Assembly: GCA_023052935.1 (NCBI GenBank)
Contig: CM041293.1
Location: 176,629,600 to 176,693,599, forward strand
Length of the DNA stretch: 64,000 nucleotides
Direction of reading: 5' to 3'
Source: Piezodorus guildinii
Lineage: Eukaryota; Arthropoda; Insecta; Hemiptera; Pentatomidae
Both the position numbers and the translations under genes were made by a program. Below the pieces are notes generated by a model that worked only from the letters and a program-made list of their open reading frames with translations, was not told the origin of the DNA and searched no databases. Positions 33,023-42,432 of this stretch are shown one piece after another (positions within the stretch are counted from its first letter, which is position 1; each line of letters begins with the position of its first letter).

Positions 33023-33053
33023 TAATATCCGGTTGTCCGGATTGCAATCCCTA
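33023..33053 (-). repeat. hAT-type terminal fragment
   Basis: The same end as at 14463-14503 (minus-strand TTAGGGATTGCAATCCGG). Confidence 0.35.
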
Positions 33054-33072
33054 ACCATGATTTCCATTACTA

Positions 33073-33663
33073 CAGTGAGTGTCAAAAGTATTGGAATTCA
33101 TATTTCTTTTCATTTAAATTAAATTGTCACTGTATGCAGTACCATGCTGCTAGACATGCGTTATCTATTCAGATTCGGTGTCAGTCCCAATCTTCTAAAA
33201 GTTATCCAAATCCTTCTTCCATTATTTCTATTAGATTTAATTACCTATTTGTAGGCCCCAAAAAAGGAAAATCAGTAAATAAATATTCAAAATTAAAATG
33301 ACTTCAGGGAACAAGTGCTTGAATGGGACAATATTTGACAACAATTATTAACTTAGTTAAATCAATGCTTAATAAGCTAAAATGTATAATTATACAAAAA
33401 AGTTTACCAACTGGATGTTTATATATGATTACTGCAATAATGCAACTAGTAAATCAAGCAATCACGGATACTTTTGAAACTTATATTTTTAATTTTTTCA
33501 TAAATGAACATTCAATACATTAAAAATAAAATTATTTTTGTCATGATTTTTGGTTTTAGCTATTGTATACTACCCTTCTAAAATTATAAAGTGAGTAACA
33601 ACTCTTTACAAGCAAGTAAATTACAAAATGATAGTGAATTCGGAATACTTTTGACACTCACTG
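33073..33663. mobile_element. Tc1/mariner-type MITE, 591 bp
   Basis: The termini are CAGTGAGTGTCAAAAGTATT and the complement AATACTTTTGACACTCACTG, with TA on both sides (33071-33072, 33664-33665). GAATTC lies just inside both ends. A 66-codon plus frame at 33323-33523 has no recognisable transposase motif. Confidence 0.9.
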
Positions 33664-33665
33664 TA

Positions 33666-34055
33666 TATATTTCATGTATAGTTAAGCGAAAGTATTATCT
33701 GAAAGTAAGGAAATTAAAGTAAGGAATTCTGTAGTTCAAATCTTCATTTGTTCTATATATTAAAAATAAGTAAACTAATTATATAATATTATATTTTCAA
33801 ATTCATATATGTGTACATAGATTACTGCATATATAATATATTAAACAAGACCGGTAGAGAGAAACCAGCGTCAGTAGTCTCTAGCTACAATCTCACAGAA
33901 CAATCAGAAAGATAATAAGCATATTCTGTGAATACCTAACTAATAGCATTAATGATGTTGTAATTTAGTCCCAGAATATTATGCATCACCACCTGCATAG
34001 GTAATTAACTAAATACAAATAATTCGTATTCATTATTTACATTTTAATATTAATT
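33666..34055. other. Unassigned spacer
   Basis: No recognised feature. Confidence 0.35.
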
Positions 34056-34063
34056 TTACATTC

Positions 34064-34212
34064 ACTTACCTATATATGAAATATACAGTAAGGGAAAGTA
34101 TTGCAATCGTGAAAATTTTTGAATTCCAGTTTTCAACGGAAATACACATTTCAGAGTCCCCTGAGTCCAAATAACCAAGTCCCGCAAATAAGTCTGTGTG
34201 TCTGTGTGTCCA
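34064..34212 (-). repeat. Hel-A terminal fragment
   Basis: Hairpin end with ATTCACTTACCTATATATGA, then GTGAAAATTTTTGAATTCC and a (TGTG)n stub. Confidence 0.8.
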
Positions 34213-34409
34213 TGTGAAAATCGACAAGACAAAGAATAATTATAAATAAGATAATATACTAGATTAAAAATATATATAATGACTAATTACTTTACGATAA
34301 GATTCAACTATGTAGATGTACCTGAGACCAGCTGAAATTGTAGTTGACTTACCAATGAATTATGAAAAACTTGAATACTGCAGTTATTAAATAATCAATT
34401 ATTACAAAT

Positions 34410-34428
34410 TTATTAATAACTTATTTAC
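34410..34428 (-). promoter_or_regulatory. Candidate poly(A) signal for the 34451-34593 exon
   Basis: AATAAA on the minus strand (within TTATTAATAAATTTG), a few tens of bases after the stop codon. Confidence 0.35.
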
Positions 34429-34450
34429 AATCAATATATCTATATAAACT

Positions 34451-34593
34451 TTAAGAGCTTTTCTTTAATGTTTCAATCTCAGCAGCCAAATCTTCGGCTT
34501 TCTGAAGAGCTTCTTGGAACAGTTTTGCTTTTTTTGCCTCCAATTCCTTCACCTGAAGGTTGACTTTTCTCTTCTCCACAGCCCTCCTGTCCT
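34451..34593 (-). CDS. Candidate terminal exon of a host gene (coiled-coil C-terminus)
   Basis: The minus strand reads an open, charged, heptad-like run of about 47 residues. It begins DRRAVEKRKVNLQVKELE, continues through KLFQEALQKAEDLAAEIE, ends TLKKSS and a TAA at 34451-34453. Codons are balanced, unlike the AT-driven frames around it. It is preceded by an AG after an AT-rich stretch (about 34594), as a splice acceptor would be, and followed by an AATAAA-containing 3' region (near 34420 on the minus strand). The protein family is not recognised; the helix could be a dimerisation tail of a DNA-binding or cytoskeletal protein. No upstream exon was identified with confidence. It could also be the end of an unrecognised transposon gene. 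Confidence 0.45.
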
Positions 34594-34599
34594 TTTATT

Positions 34600-35205
34600 A
34601 TATTGAATATTAAACCCACTTTATGATATTTGTATCACAACAAGTAAGCACATTGGAACTTTTGTCTGAGTGAAGATGAAATGATGTTATTTAGGGACCA
34701 TTTTCCCTGAAAAAAGAACAAATTTCCTGATTTTTCCCTTTCTTTTTCATATGTTTTTAAATCCCCGACTTTTCCCAGTTTTCTCTGTTGCTATACACCC
34801 TGATATAATAATAAATTTATAATCTCCGTGGTTAGTGATTTGAAATCAAACATTATAATGCTTTTGATTCACACAATAGTTCCCGATAGTTTTCATTTCC
34901 TCACCCACAGTTTCACTTATATTTTAGAATAGAATAGCTTGCCTTATAAAATCAAGTAGCAATGGAGTCTGGTCCATTTGATGTTAATAGATGTTAATGG
35001 ACTACATATAACATAGTAAAATAATATAATAACATAATAATTATAATAGTAATACATGTATGTATACAATTTATACAAATACATAAATCAAGAACGTAAT
35101 TCTACTTATACCAAAATACTTATCTCAACAGTGGATTATTGCTAAGTAATATTAATAATACTGATAATGAATTTAATTTCCTGGTAAAATAAACATTATA
35201 TACTT
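34600..35205. other. Unassigned spacer
   Basis: If 34451-34593 is a real exon, this would be intron. No repeat family or coding segment recognised. Confidence 0.35.
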
Positions 35206-35222
35206 TTAACATCAAATCATAT

Positions 35223-35510
35223 GGGGTCACCTGTGGTGTATTGGCTAGCATAACAGGATTCTGTGCCACAAGATCACAGGTTCAAACCTGCAGGTGGCCC
35301 TAGGATTTTTTAATTGGAGTAAAAATCCTTAGTTAGGCCATTCTTAGAAGGGGACGTAAAAAGGCAGTCAGGAGTCTGTGCGATGTCAGTTACTCGTTAA
35401 AGATCCCTCTATCCTAATTAAACCTGGATAGGCAAAATTTAGGACTCCTACTGTAGCATTGTCTGATAAGCCACAGTAGCATAAAGTGACGTTAAATAAT
35501 ATACCAAACA
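35223..35510 (+). mobile_element. SINE-1, variant head
   Basis: The head differs from the consensus (GGGGTCACCTGTGGTGTATT) but box B, the central block and the tail match. The flanks AACATCAAATCAT (35208-35220) and AACATCATGTCAT (35511-35523) look like a 13-bp duplication with two mismatches. It may represent a subfamily. Confidence 0.88.
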
Positions 35511-35598
35511 AACATCATGTCATACATAACATTTAAACAACAAAATGCAATGTAAAAATATAATAAATATGAATATTCTAAATTTGATTTATTAACTT

Positions 35599-36149
35599 TC
35601 TTTTTTTTTTTATTTATTTATAGTAATTTACACCTGTATTAAAGAACACAATTAGTAAATATGAGGAATGAAAAAAAAAGTCATGAAAATGTCTTGAGAA
35701 AGAACTACCCAGTGGTAGCACTTCACTAACTATTTTAACTCAGTAGGTACCGAGGCCACCTTCTTTTCAGTCGCCTTGAAGGGTTATCAGGAATATCAAA
35801 GGAAGATAAATTACGGACAAGTGGATTTGTATGGACAGAGAGTTTAGAATGAAAAGAGGAGTATCTATCACAGGCTATGTCTGCAACAAATGGGATGTTA
35901 AGGTCATTATGAATGAGTTGATTTGTAACAAAATAAGGAGCATTCAGGATTTTGCGAAGGATTTTGGATTGTAAGGACTGGATGCGGGAGGAATTAGATG
36001 GTTTCATAGAGCCCCAAATAGGTCTGATGATAGTGATGTAAATGAGTCTTTTGTAATATACTGGAAGTTTTGAACGTTTGTCTAGTAAGTGTTGTAGTAA
36101 TCGATATCTTCGAGCAGTTTCTTGTCGTTTCAGTCTTGTGTGAGGATTA
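35599..36149 (-). pseudogene. Jockey-type 3' fragment with 11-bp target duplication
   Basis: The minus strand at 35735-36007 is open for the C-terminal block SNSSRIQSLQSKILRKILNA through to RRLKRRWPRYLLS. The upstream IIRPIW block is partly deleted near 36010. The flanks are TTTATTAACTT at 35588-35598 and 36150-36160. The A-rich 3' tail is the T-run at 35600-35615. It is nearest to the fragment at 101-637. Confidence 0.88.
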
Positions 36150-36160
36150 TTTATTAACTT

Positions 36161-36675
36161 AATTTAAATATAACTTAGATAGAAACTTGACTACATTGAG
36201 TTTGAGTTTGACTACATTGGGACTTATCCAATAATTTCAATTAGTCTAGGTGATGATATAGCAAAAATATCAAATGTGCTGAGTTTTTTTAAATATAAAT
36301 AACATATCAATTGAACTTTAATACTTATAATAATTAGTATTATATATCTGCAGTGATTACTAGAGTTTTTTTTGTTTTTTTTTGTTTTTTCTATAAATTT
36401 TAAAGATTTCCATCTTTATTAAAATTTATGTATTTTTCTTAAATTTATGACAATTATTTAATATAACTAAATTATTTTTTCCTTTTTCTCCTATATTTTA
36501 TTTCTATTTATACATTTTCTTTTCTAATATCACCTTAGTGATTAAAGATTAAAAATGCACATTCGTTGATGACCTTGAGGTTTTACGCCTTAAAGCCTAA
36601 ACCAACAAACTTTAAATACAAAAAAAAAAAAAAAAATCAAATTTAATTTATACAAGCTATCATATGACCTAAATC
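36161..36675. other. Unassigned spacer with T- and A-runs
   Basis: A T-rich stretch near 36366-36390 and an A-run at 36618-36637. GATGACCTTGAGGTTTTACG near 36570 hints at an old retroelement tail but is not assigned. Confidence 0.3.
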
Positions 36676-36688
36676 ATAACAAGGGTTT

Positions 36689-36977
36689 CGGGATCACTTG
36701 TAGCTGGGTGGTTAGCATAACAGCCTCCTATGCCAAAGGTCACGGGTTCAAACCCGCAGGTGGTCCTAGGATTTTTTAAAGGGAGTAAAAAATCCTTAGT
36801 TATACCGCCCTTCGGAGGGGACGTTAAAAGGTGGTCCCGAGCCTGTGTGATGTCAGGTACTCGTTAAAGATCCCTATCCTAATAAAACCTGGATAGGCAA
36901 AATTTAGGACTCCCACTGTAGCATCGTCCGATTAGCCATAGTAGCATAAAGTGACGTTAAATAAATAAACATCAAAT
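36689..36977 (+). mobile_element. SINE-1, full length with perfect 13-bp duplication
   Basis: Complete head, central block and tail, close to consensus. ATAACAAGGGTTT flanks it at 36676-36688 and 36978-36990. One of the youngest-looking copies. Confidence 0.95.
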
Positions 36978-37074
36978 ATAACAAGGGTTTGTTCCAACTC
37001 TAGTTTTTGTCAGCTGTGATAAAATTTGTTGATAAAAAGCCATATAAATTTGTTTATTGAATAAATCATTATTA

Positions 37075-37270
37075 ACATGGTTTATTGGATAAAGCATCCC
37101 GGGTTTAAATCTTTGCTGTAGCAAAATAATTATTAATTATGTTATTTAAACCTTGGGGTGAGCCTAGGGTAGGGAGACCCTTTTTGGGCACACTCAGCCT
37201 CTATAAATTTGGTACCCAAAAATTGTTGGAAAATCTTAGACTAATCGCCTCCTTGCACGTTGTAAAGGTA
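37075..37270 (+). mobile_element. SINE-2, degraded
   Basis: Has a degraded box B (CCGGGTTTAAATC), then CCTAGGGTAGGGAGACCC and GGTACCCAAAAATTG. The 3' end is lost. Confidence 0.7.
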
Positions 37271-37344
37271 ATTTAAAAAAAAAAGTTATGAATAAATAAT
37301 GAAGAGTGGACTTTGGGTGTTAACTATCTAATATTCGGTATTCT

Positions 37345-37400
37345 GCCGCAGGTAACCCTAGATTTTTTTAAAGAGAGTAAAAAATCCTTGGGTATGAAAT
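37345..37400 (+). mobile_element. SINE-1 internal scrap
   Basis: GCCGCAGGTAACCCTAG, then GAGTAAAAAATCCTTGG; about 55 bp. Confidence 0.55.
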
Positions 37401-37850
37401 GACTAAAGTCCCTAAGAATAAAATAAAAATACAGAATTGATGACCGGAACAATGTGGTCATGGCTTTGAACAACAAATTTCTAAACTAAATAAAATAATT
37501 AAGGTTGTAAAATATGTACATATTTACAAATCAGACTCTTAGAATGAAAAAAACAAAAACAGAAGAAGCTGCTTCATCAGTGATAATGGGAATAATATAA
37601 ACACAACAAAATTGGTATTTTCTAGCATCTGCAGTTTGAGGTTATTGTCTGCTTCACTGGGTAAGGTGAAGGTGGTTCAAAAGGAGCGATTTGAAGGAGG
37701 AAGCAGTTCTTACATGACAGATCTCAGGAGGGATAGAATTCCAAGGAGAGGTTGCTTTGGCTAGAAAGGGCTTGTCAAACGCAGCAGTACGGTGAGGAGG
37801 AGGGTAGAGGTCAGAAAGACGGGATCTGGTAGAATGGGGCTGAATTGATG
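37401..37850 (-). pseudogene. CR1/L2-like non-LTR reverse transcriptase C-terminal end and 3' UTR
   Basis: The minus strand at about 37660-37845 encodes STRSRLSDLYPPPHRTAAFD, KPFLAKATSPWNSIPPEI, and SSFKSLLLNHLHL then a stop. This is the typical end of many CR1/L2/Jockey-clade reverse transcriptases (RT-x-F-x-S-x-A-x-x-W-N-S-I-P then an FK-x-LL helix). The 3' UTR lies to the left. Nothing of the palm domain remains. Clade is uncertain. Confidence 0.6.
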
Positions 37851-37856
37851 ATTTGT

Positions 37857-38124
37857 TTGTTTATTTATTTAACATCATTTTATGCTACTATGGCTAATAG
37901 GACGATGCTACAGTGGGAGTCCTAAATTTTGCCTATCCAGGTTTTATTAGGATAGGGATCTTTAACGAGTAACTGATATCGCACAGGCTCGGGACCCTCC
38001 AAAGGACGCCATAACTAAGGATTTTTTACTCTTGTTAAAAAATCCTTGGACCACCTGCGGGTTTGAACCCGTGACCTTTGGCATAGGAGGCTGTTATGCT
38101 AACCACCCAGCTACAAGTGATCCC
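37857..38124 (-). mobile_element. SINE-1, reverse
   Basis: Full head (box B reversed, GGTTTGAACCCGTGAC on the plus strand), with the central block shortened by about 20 bp. Confidence 0.92.
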
Positions 38125-38590
38125 TTAAATAACGAATAAAGAATAAATATGAATAAAGAACCTTTCTTTATTATAAAAAAAAGAACGTTCTTGTAAATTT
38201 CAAATATTTTTAAGTGTTGCAATACTTTTGGGGAGTTTAGAAATTTCAGTGACAATAATATAACTGACTGCTTCATTCCTTAGATATCGGACATGGTTCT
38301 CAACTCCAATTAAAGCCTGCTTTAGATAACTATTTTTATCTCTCAGCCACAGCATTATTTAACTTTCCATGAAAATAGAAATGAATATAGTCAGCCAACT
38401 AAGAGTCTCGGGTAAAGAATGTTTGGAACTTTTCCTTGAGAACAGCATTATCCACGTAAAAACAAGAAAAATACGTAGATGATGTCATAAAATTACAACT
38501 CAAAACATAAATCACTTATTGTTGCACTGTCCAGCCTTGAATACACATAGAATAAAATTCTGGGTAAATAATATATACCTGTTATTGTGG
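38125..38590. other. Unassigned spacer with a short open frame
   Basis: A 51-codon minus frame at 38200-38355 starts MLWLRDKNSYLKQALIGVEN and ends SIATLKNI. It has protein-like codon use but no recognised family, and a stop lies two codons upstream of its ATG. Confidence 0.2.
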
Positions 38591-38595
38591 TATAA

Positions 38596-38745
38596 AATGG
38601 TGGTCCTGAGCCTGTGCGATGTCAAGTACTCATTAAAGATCCCTATCGTAATAAGACCTGGATAGGTAAAATTTAGGACTCCCATTGTAGCATCGTCCAA
38701 TTAGCCAAAGTAGCATCAAAGTGATGTTAAACGAATAAACAAAAA
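38596..38745 (+). mobile_element. SINE-1, 5'-truncated
   Basis: Begins in AAAATGGTGGTCCTGAGCC and runs to the A-rich tail. Confidence 0.88.
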
Positions 38746-39040
38746 ATTCATTATTTTGCCAAATTTAAGTTTAAAAATTTGAAATAAAATAAAGAAGGAA
38801 AGAAGGAAATTCAAAATAAAATAAAATATCTTATTGTAAATTTTTTAAATATTCAATTTTTTTATGCACATGTCCTAATCTCATTAAAATATCATTTGCT
38901 ACACTATATCCATATTTTCAAATAAGTAGTTGTAAACTTTCTTTTTTTTTTCTTCTTTCTTTTGTTATTTAAATGTAGTTATTTATTGTTTTAGGCCAGA
39001 TATTATAATTTGTTTTTTTTTTCATTACTGTTATTCTTAA
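38746..39040. other. AT-rich spacer
   Basis: No recognised feature; T-run near 38939-38952. Confidence 0.4.
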
Positions 39041-39195
39041 GAGACACTGTCCCAGTATGAAGTTTCTCATTCTGTTCTATTCTAAACATCATATAAAATA
39101 TTTTCTGATGGAGAAGGGGACATTGTTCTAGAATAAAGTTTCTCGTTCTATTCTATTCTAAACATCACATAAAATATTTTCTAATAGAGAAGATG
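39041..39195 (+). repeat. 76-bp tandem duplication
   Basis: Two units starting at about 39043 and 39119 share TTCTATTCTAAACATCA and TAAAATATTTTCT. Confidence 0.85.
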
Positions 39196-39310
39196 GGGTG
39201 CAGTCACCAAGAAAACACACCAATATCACAAAACTTATTTTTTTTGTGTGCCGATGTTTTGGCCTACTTTGTGGGCCTTGATTAGGACTAAGAGAAACAA
39301 GATAACAACC
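39196..39310 (-). repeat. Penelope-type terminal relic
   Basis: The minus strand reads AATCAAGGCCCACAAAGTAG then GCCAAAACATCGGC. This is the same arrangement as CTGATNA, a GGCCC/GGGCC-like stem and GAAACATCGG in other Penelope ends, with substitutions. A GGTGCAGTCACCAA tail is on the left, as after 19270. Confidence 0.45.
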
Positions 39311-39612
39311 AATACAATTTAAAAAAAAAAGAAAAATAATATGTTGTAAACAATAATAAGTTGACAGAAATAAAAATAAAATATGGAAACAAACATTAAT
39401 GCAAACTGACAATATTAGGAGACTATTATGAGAAACTAAGCAACTAATTAATGTTTAAAGTGAATAATTATGCAAATGATTAAACTTTTAAAGAAGAACA
39501 ATTCTGAAGTAATATTGATGCTATTGTTTTTTTTAAAGGACAATTTTGAATTAATATAATATTAAATTAACAATTATATGTAAAGGTATATTATAGAAAG
39601 AGATAAGACTAG
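39311..39612. other. AT-rich spacer
   Basis: No recognised feature; the minus frame at 39158-39412 is composition-driven. Confidence 0.4.
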
Positions 39613-39614
39613 GA

Positions 39615-39905
39615 GGAATCACTTGTAGCTGGGTGGTTAGTATAACAGCCTCCTATGCCAAAGGTTCCGGGTTCAAACCCGCAGGTGGTCCTAGGATTTT
39701 TTAATGGGAGTAAAAAATCCTTAGTTATGACGTCCTTCGGAGGGGAAGTTAAATGGTGGTCCCAAGCCTGTGCGATGTCAGGTACTCGTTAAAGATCCCT
39801 ATTCTAATAAAATCTGGATAGGCAAAATGTAGGACTCCCACTGTAGCATCGTCCTATTAGCCATAGTAGCATAAAATGATGTTTAATAAATAAACAAACA
39901 AACAT
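39615..39905 (+). mobile_element. SINE-1, full length
   Basis: Complete copy with head, central block and (AAAC)n tail; about as diverged as 18308-18572. Confidence 0.92.
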
Positions 39906-40084
39906 ACAAGAAAGGTTCTGAAGTCAATAATAAACATTTTTAAACTGGAAATAAACAAGTTTTATTAAAATAAGTTACAATATTTCTTCCAATATGTAAG
40001 AAATTTAGAAAACATACTTATCTTCTTTCTTATTACTTAATTTTCCTTTTTTACAATTTTAACTCTTAAATTACAATTACAATT

Positions 40085-40590
40085 TTTAATTTACATTTAA
40101 TAAGACGTATTGCCCCCTCTGGCTTGAATGACTAGTAAAAATATTTTGAAGAAAATCTTGGGGTATATTGTCCCACTCCTCCAATACAGCTGTATCAAGA
40201 GGTGAATCTCGTGACCGAACCTTTTTTTTTTTAGATAATCCCAAACGTGCTCAATTGAGTAAAGGTGAGGAATTCTTGTTGTCCAATCAATGGTGTGAAT
40301 ATTTGTGGTGTTCAGGTATTCAGAAACACATCTTGCCTTGTGAGAACGAACAAAATCATACATGAGCAATGCTTCAGAGCCTATGAATGTCATAAAAGGC
40401 ACTAAATGAACTTTAAAAATCATTTCTACATACCTCAAAGAATTTAAAGCCCAAGAAATGCCACCCCAGAACATGATAGAACCCCCTCCAAATGGCTCAG
40501 TTTCTAACGTGGAGCACTGACTATACCGTCCTCCAGGCCTTCTCCGAACTCTTTCATGGCCATTCTGACTGAATCATTGTGAATCAAATT
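40085..40590 (-). pseudogene. Tc1-like transposase C-terminal remnant
   Basis: The minus strand at 40097-40474 is open: MFWGGISWALNSLRYVEMIF, LLMYDFVRSHKARCVSEYLN, and YSIEHVWDYLKKKRFG, ending in ARGGNTSY. The order matches Tc1-family transposases: the V-MFWGGIS strand, the D-x-x-x-x-H-x-A-R region with its second catalytic Asp in context, then the N/S-P-I-E-H-x-W-D region with the third acidic residue. Upstream (to about 40590) in a shifted frame is the GRRPGGRYS-like text that normally precedes it. The N-terminal DNA-binding half and the TIRs were not found. The DWTTRIPHLYSIEHVWD stretch has substitutions relative to the usual DWPARSPDLNPIEH, so catalysis is doubtful. Confidence 0.82.
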
Positions 40591-40635
40591 AATTGTTTTA
40601 ACTAGACTTAAGAGTAAAGAGAGAACAGACTAGGC

Positions 40636-40715
40636 AATATTTAGGACTCCCACTATAGCATCGACCGTTTAGCCATAGTAGCATAAATTGACGTTAAATA
40701 AATAAACAAACAAAC
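40636..40715 (+). mobile_element. SINE-1 3' fragment
   Basis: AATATTTAGGACTCCCACTA to the (AAAT/AAAC)n tail. Confidence 0.8.
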
Positions 40716-41350
40716 GATAAGGCTAAGAGAAAAGGGAAAAGGAAATAAATGATGAAAAGAGAAGTGTGGAAGGAAATCATAATTACAACAATAAGCAAAT
40801 AAATACCTGAATCTTTGAGAGTATCTCAAGAAGTGATAAGTTAGACTAATCCTGGCTAAATGCTCCCAAACGCTGAAAGGCACTGGTGATGCAAAAGAAG
40901 AAGAATAAAGTGACATCATATAAGTATGAGTGTGTTCATGTTTTGTTTATTTATTTGTTAAGATAGTATTTATTTAATTTTTAAATTTTGTTATTATATA
41001 CCTTTATTAATTTTAGTTTCATTTTATGTAATTTGACTTTTCTTTTGTTTATATTGTATGAATGTTATCATGTATCAATATTATTATTATCTGTTGCGAC
41101 AGATTGTAATATATCTGAATAAATAAATATATTATTAAAAGTGACATCAAATGTATATGTGCATATATAATTTTATTTTCATTTAAAATTTATTATATCA
41201 ATTTTCTAAATGTTGTTCTATGCATATAAATTATTAAGAGGCATTAAAGACAAAATAAGATTAATAAAAAAGCATTTTCTCAATCATTTTGAAAGATTTC
41301 AACAGCCTAAAATCTTTAGGTTCAAGTGTTTTATAACTCGACTTACCTTT
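40716..41350. other. Unassigned spacer
   Basis: No recognised family or coding signal; an (AATA)n-like patch near 41120. Confidence 0.35.
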
Positions 41351-41359
41351 CACACAGGA

Positions 41360-41673
41360 GCGGTGTGGTCTAATGAATAGAGCACTAGTCTACTGTTCTC
41401 CAAACCCAGGGTTCGAATCCCAGCTGTGGCAGAATATTATTTAATCTGTTATTTCAGCTGGGGGGTCACCCTAGGGTGGATATAGAGACCCTCTTGAGTT
41501 AGATATATCCTCTATAATGTGGGTACCCAAAAATGTGAAAAAACCTGGCGGCTGAGTGCGGTCTCAACTTAATCACCTCATTGCACGACTGTTGGCCTAG
41601 AAACAGTACAGATTTGTATATGTACTCAGCCCAAGAACCTTCATGGGATGTAGATGTATAGGTGTTTTTTTTT
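41360..41673 (+). mobile_element. SINE-2, full length
   Basis: tRNA-like head with A-box-like TGGTCTAATGAATAGAGC and box B GGTTCGAATCC, then the body ending GATGTATAGG and T10. The flanks ACCTTTCACA (about 41345-41354) and ACCTTTACAT (about 41679) may be an imperfect target duplication. Confidence 0.92.
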
Positions 41674-42430
41674 CTGACCTTTACATAACCTTTAACTCAT
41701 GATGTTATGTATTAAAACATCTTGAAAAAAAAAAAAATTCTCATAGGGATACAGTTCAATATTTTATTCAAGATTTTTTAGTTGTCGACAAGTGCCTTAA
41801 AGACTCAACATATGTATTTTCAAGAAAAACTAAGATTACATTTTATTCAATATCGCAATACTTTCCCTTAATATATTTCTTATATATAAAGAAGTCAAAA
41901 AGTATAAAAATTACAATTCATAAAATCCTTCATGATATTCAACAATAGTCATCATTCCAAACTCAAATCTATATTCAATACTTACATTTCATTCTGTAAT
42001 AAGCTATCATTAAAGTATTAAATGCAGTTATTAAAACTTTTCCATAAAAATTCATAAAAAATTAATTTCAATGTTTATTATTTAAGATAATTTGTTTATA
42101 TTGGGATGGTGCTTGTCTACCCTACATTTATTTTTTTAAAACATAAAAAAAAAAATATTTGTTAACAATATAGAGAGTTTATATAAAAATATTTTTTTAG
42201 AATTTTAATACAAATGATGGGTTGTTTTTTCAATAATGGAGAAATAAAAGATTTTATTTATGAAATAATAGTGTTTCATAAAATAAGAAAGCTACATAAA
42301 AATCCACTTCTTAATTAAAAATAAAATCAAATTTCCATCAAAATCCTTAAACTAGGTGAGTCTACACCGAAATATAATTAATTGTACAAAAAATAATAAT
42401 AAATACAATAAGAAAAAATCAATATGTCAC
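41674..42430. other. AT-rich region, likely 3' flank of the SGNH-like gene
   Basis: It includes a degenerate Hel-A end near 41860 (ATCGCAATACTTTCCCTTAA). Several TTTATT sequences on the plus strand (AATAAA on the minus) lie within 200 bp of the gene's stop codon. Nothing else identified. Confidence 0.35.
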
Positions 42431-42432
42431 TT

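Noticed and set aside
39158..39412. Membrane-protein-like minus frame
   Set aside because: Hydrophobicity arises from AT-rich antisense sequence over a Penelope relic.
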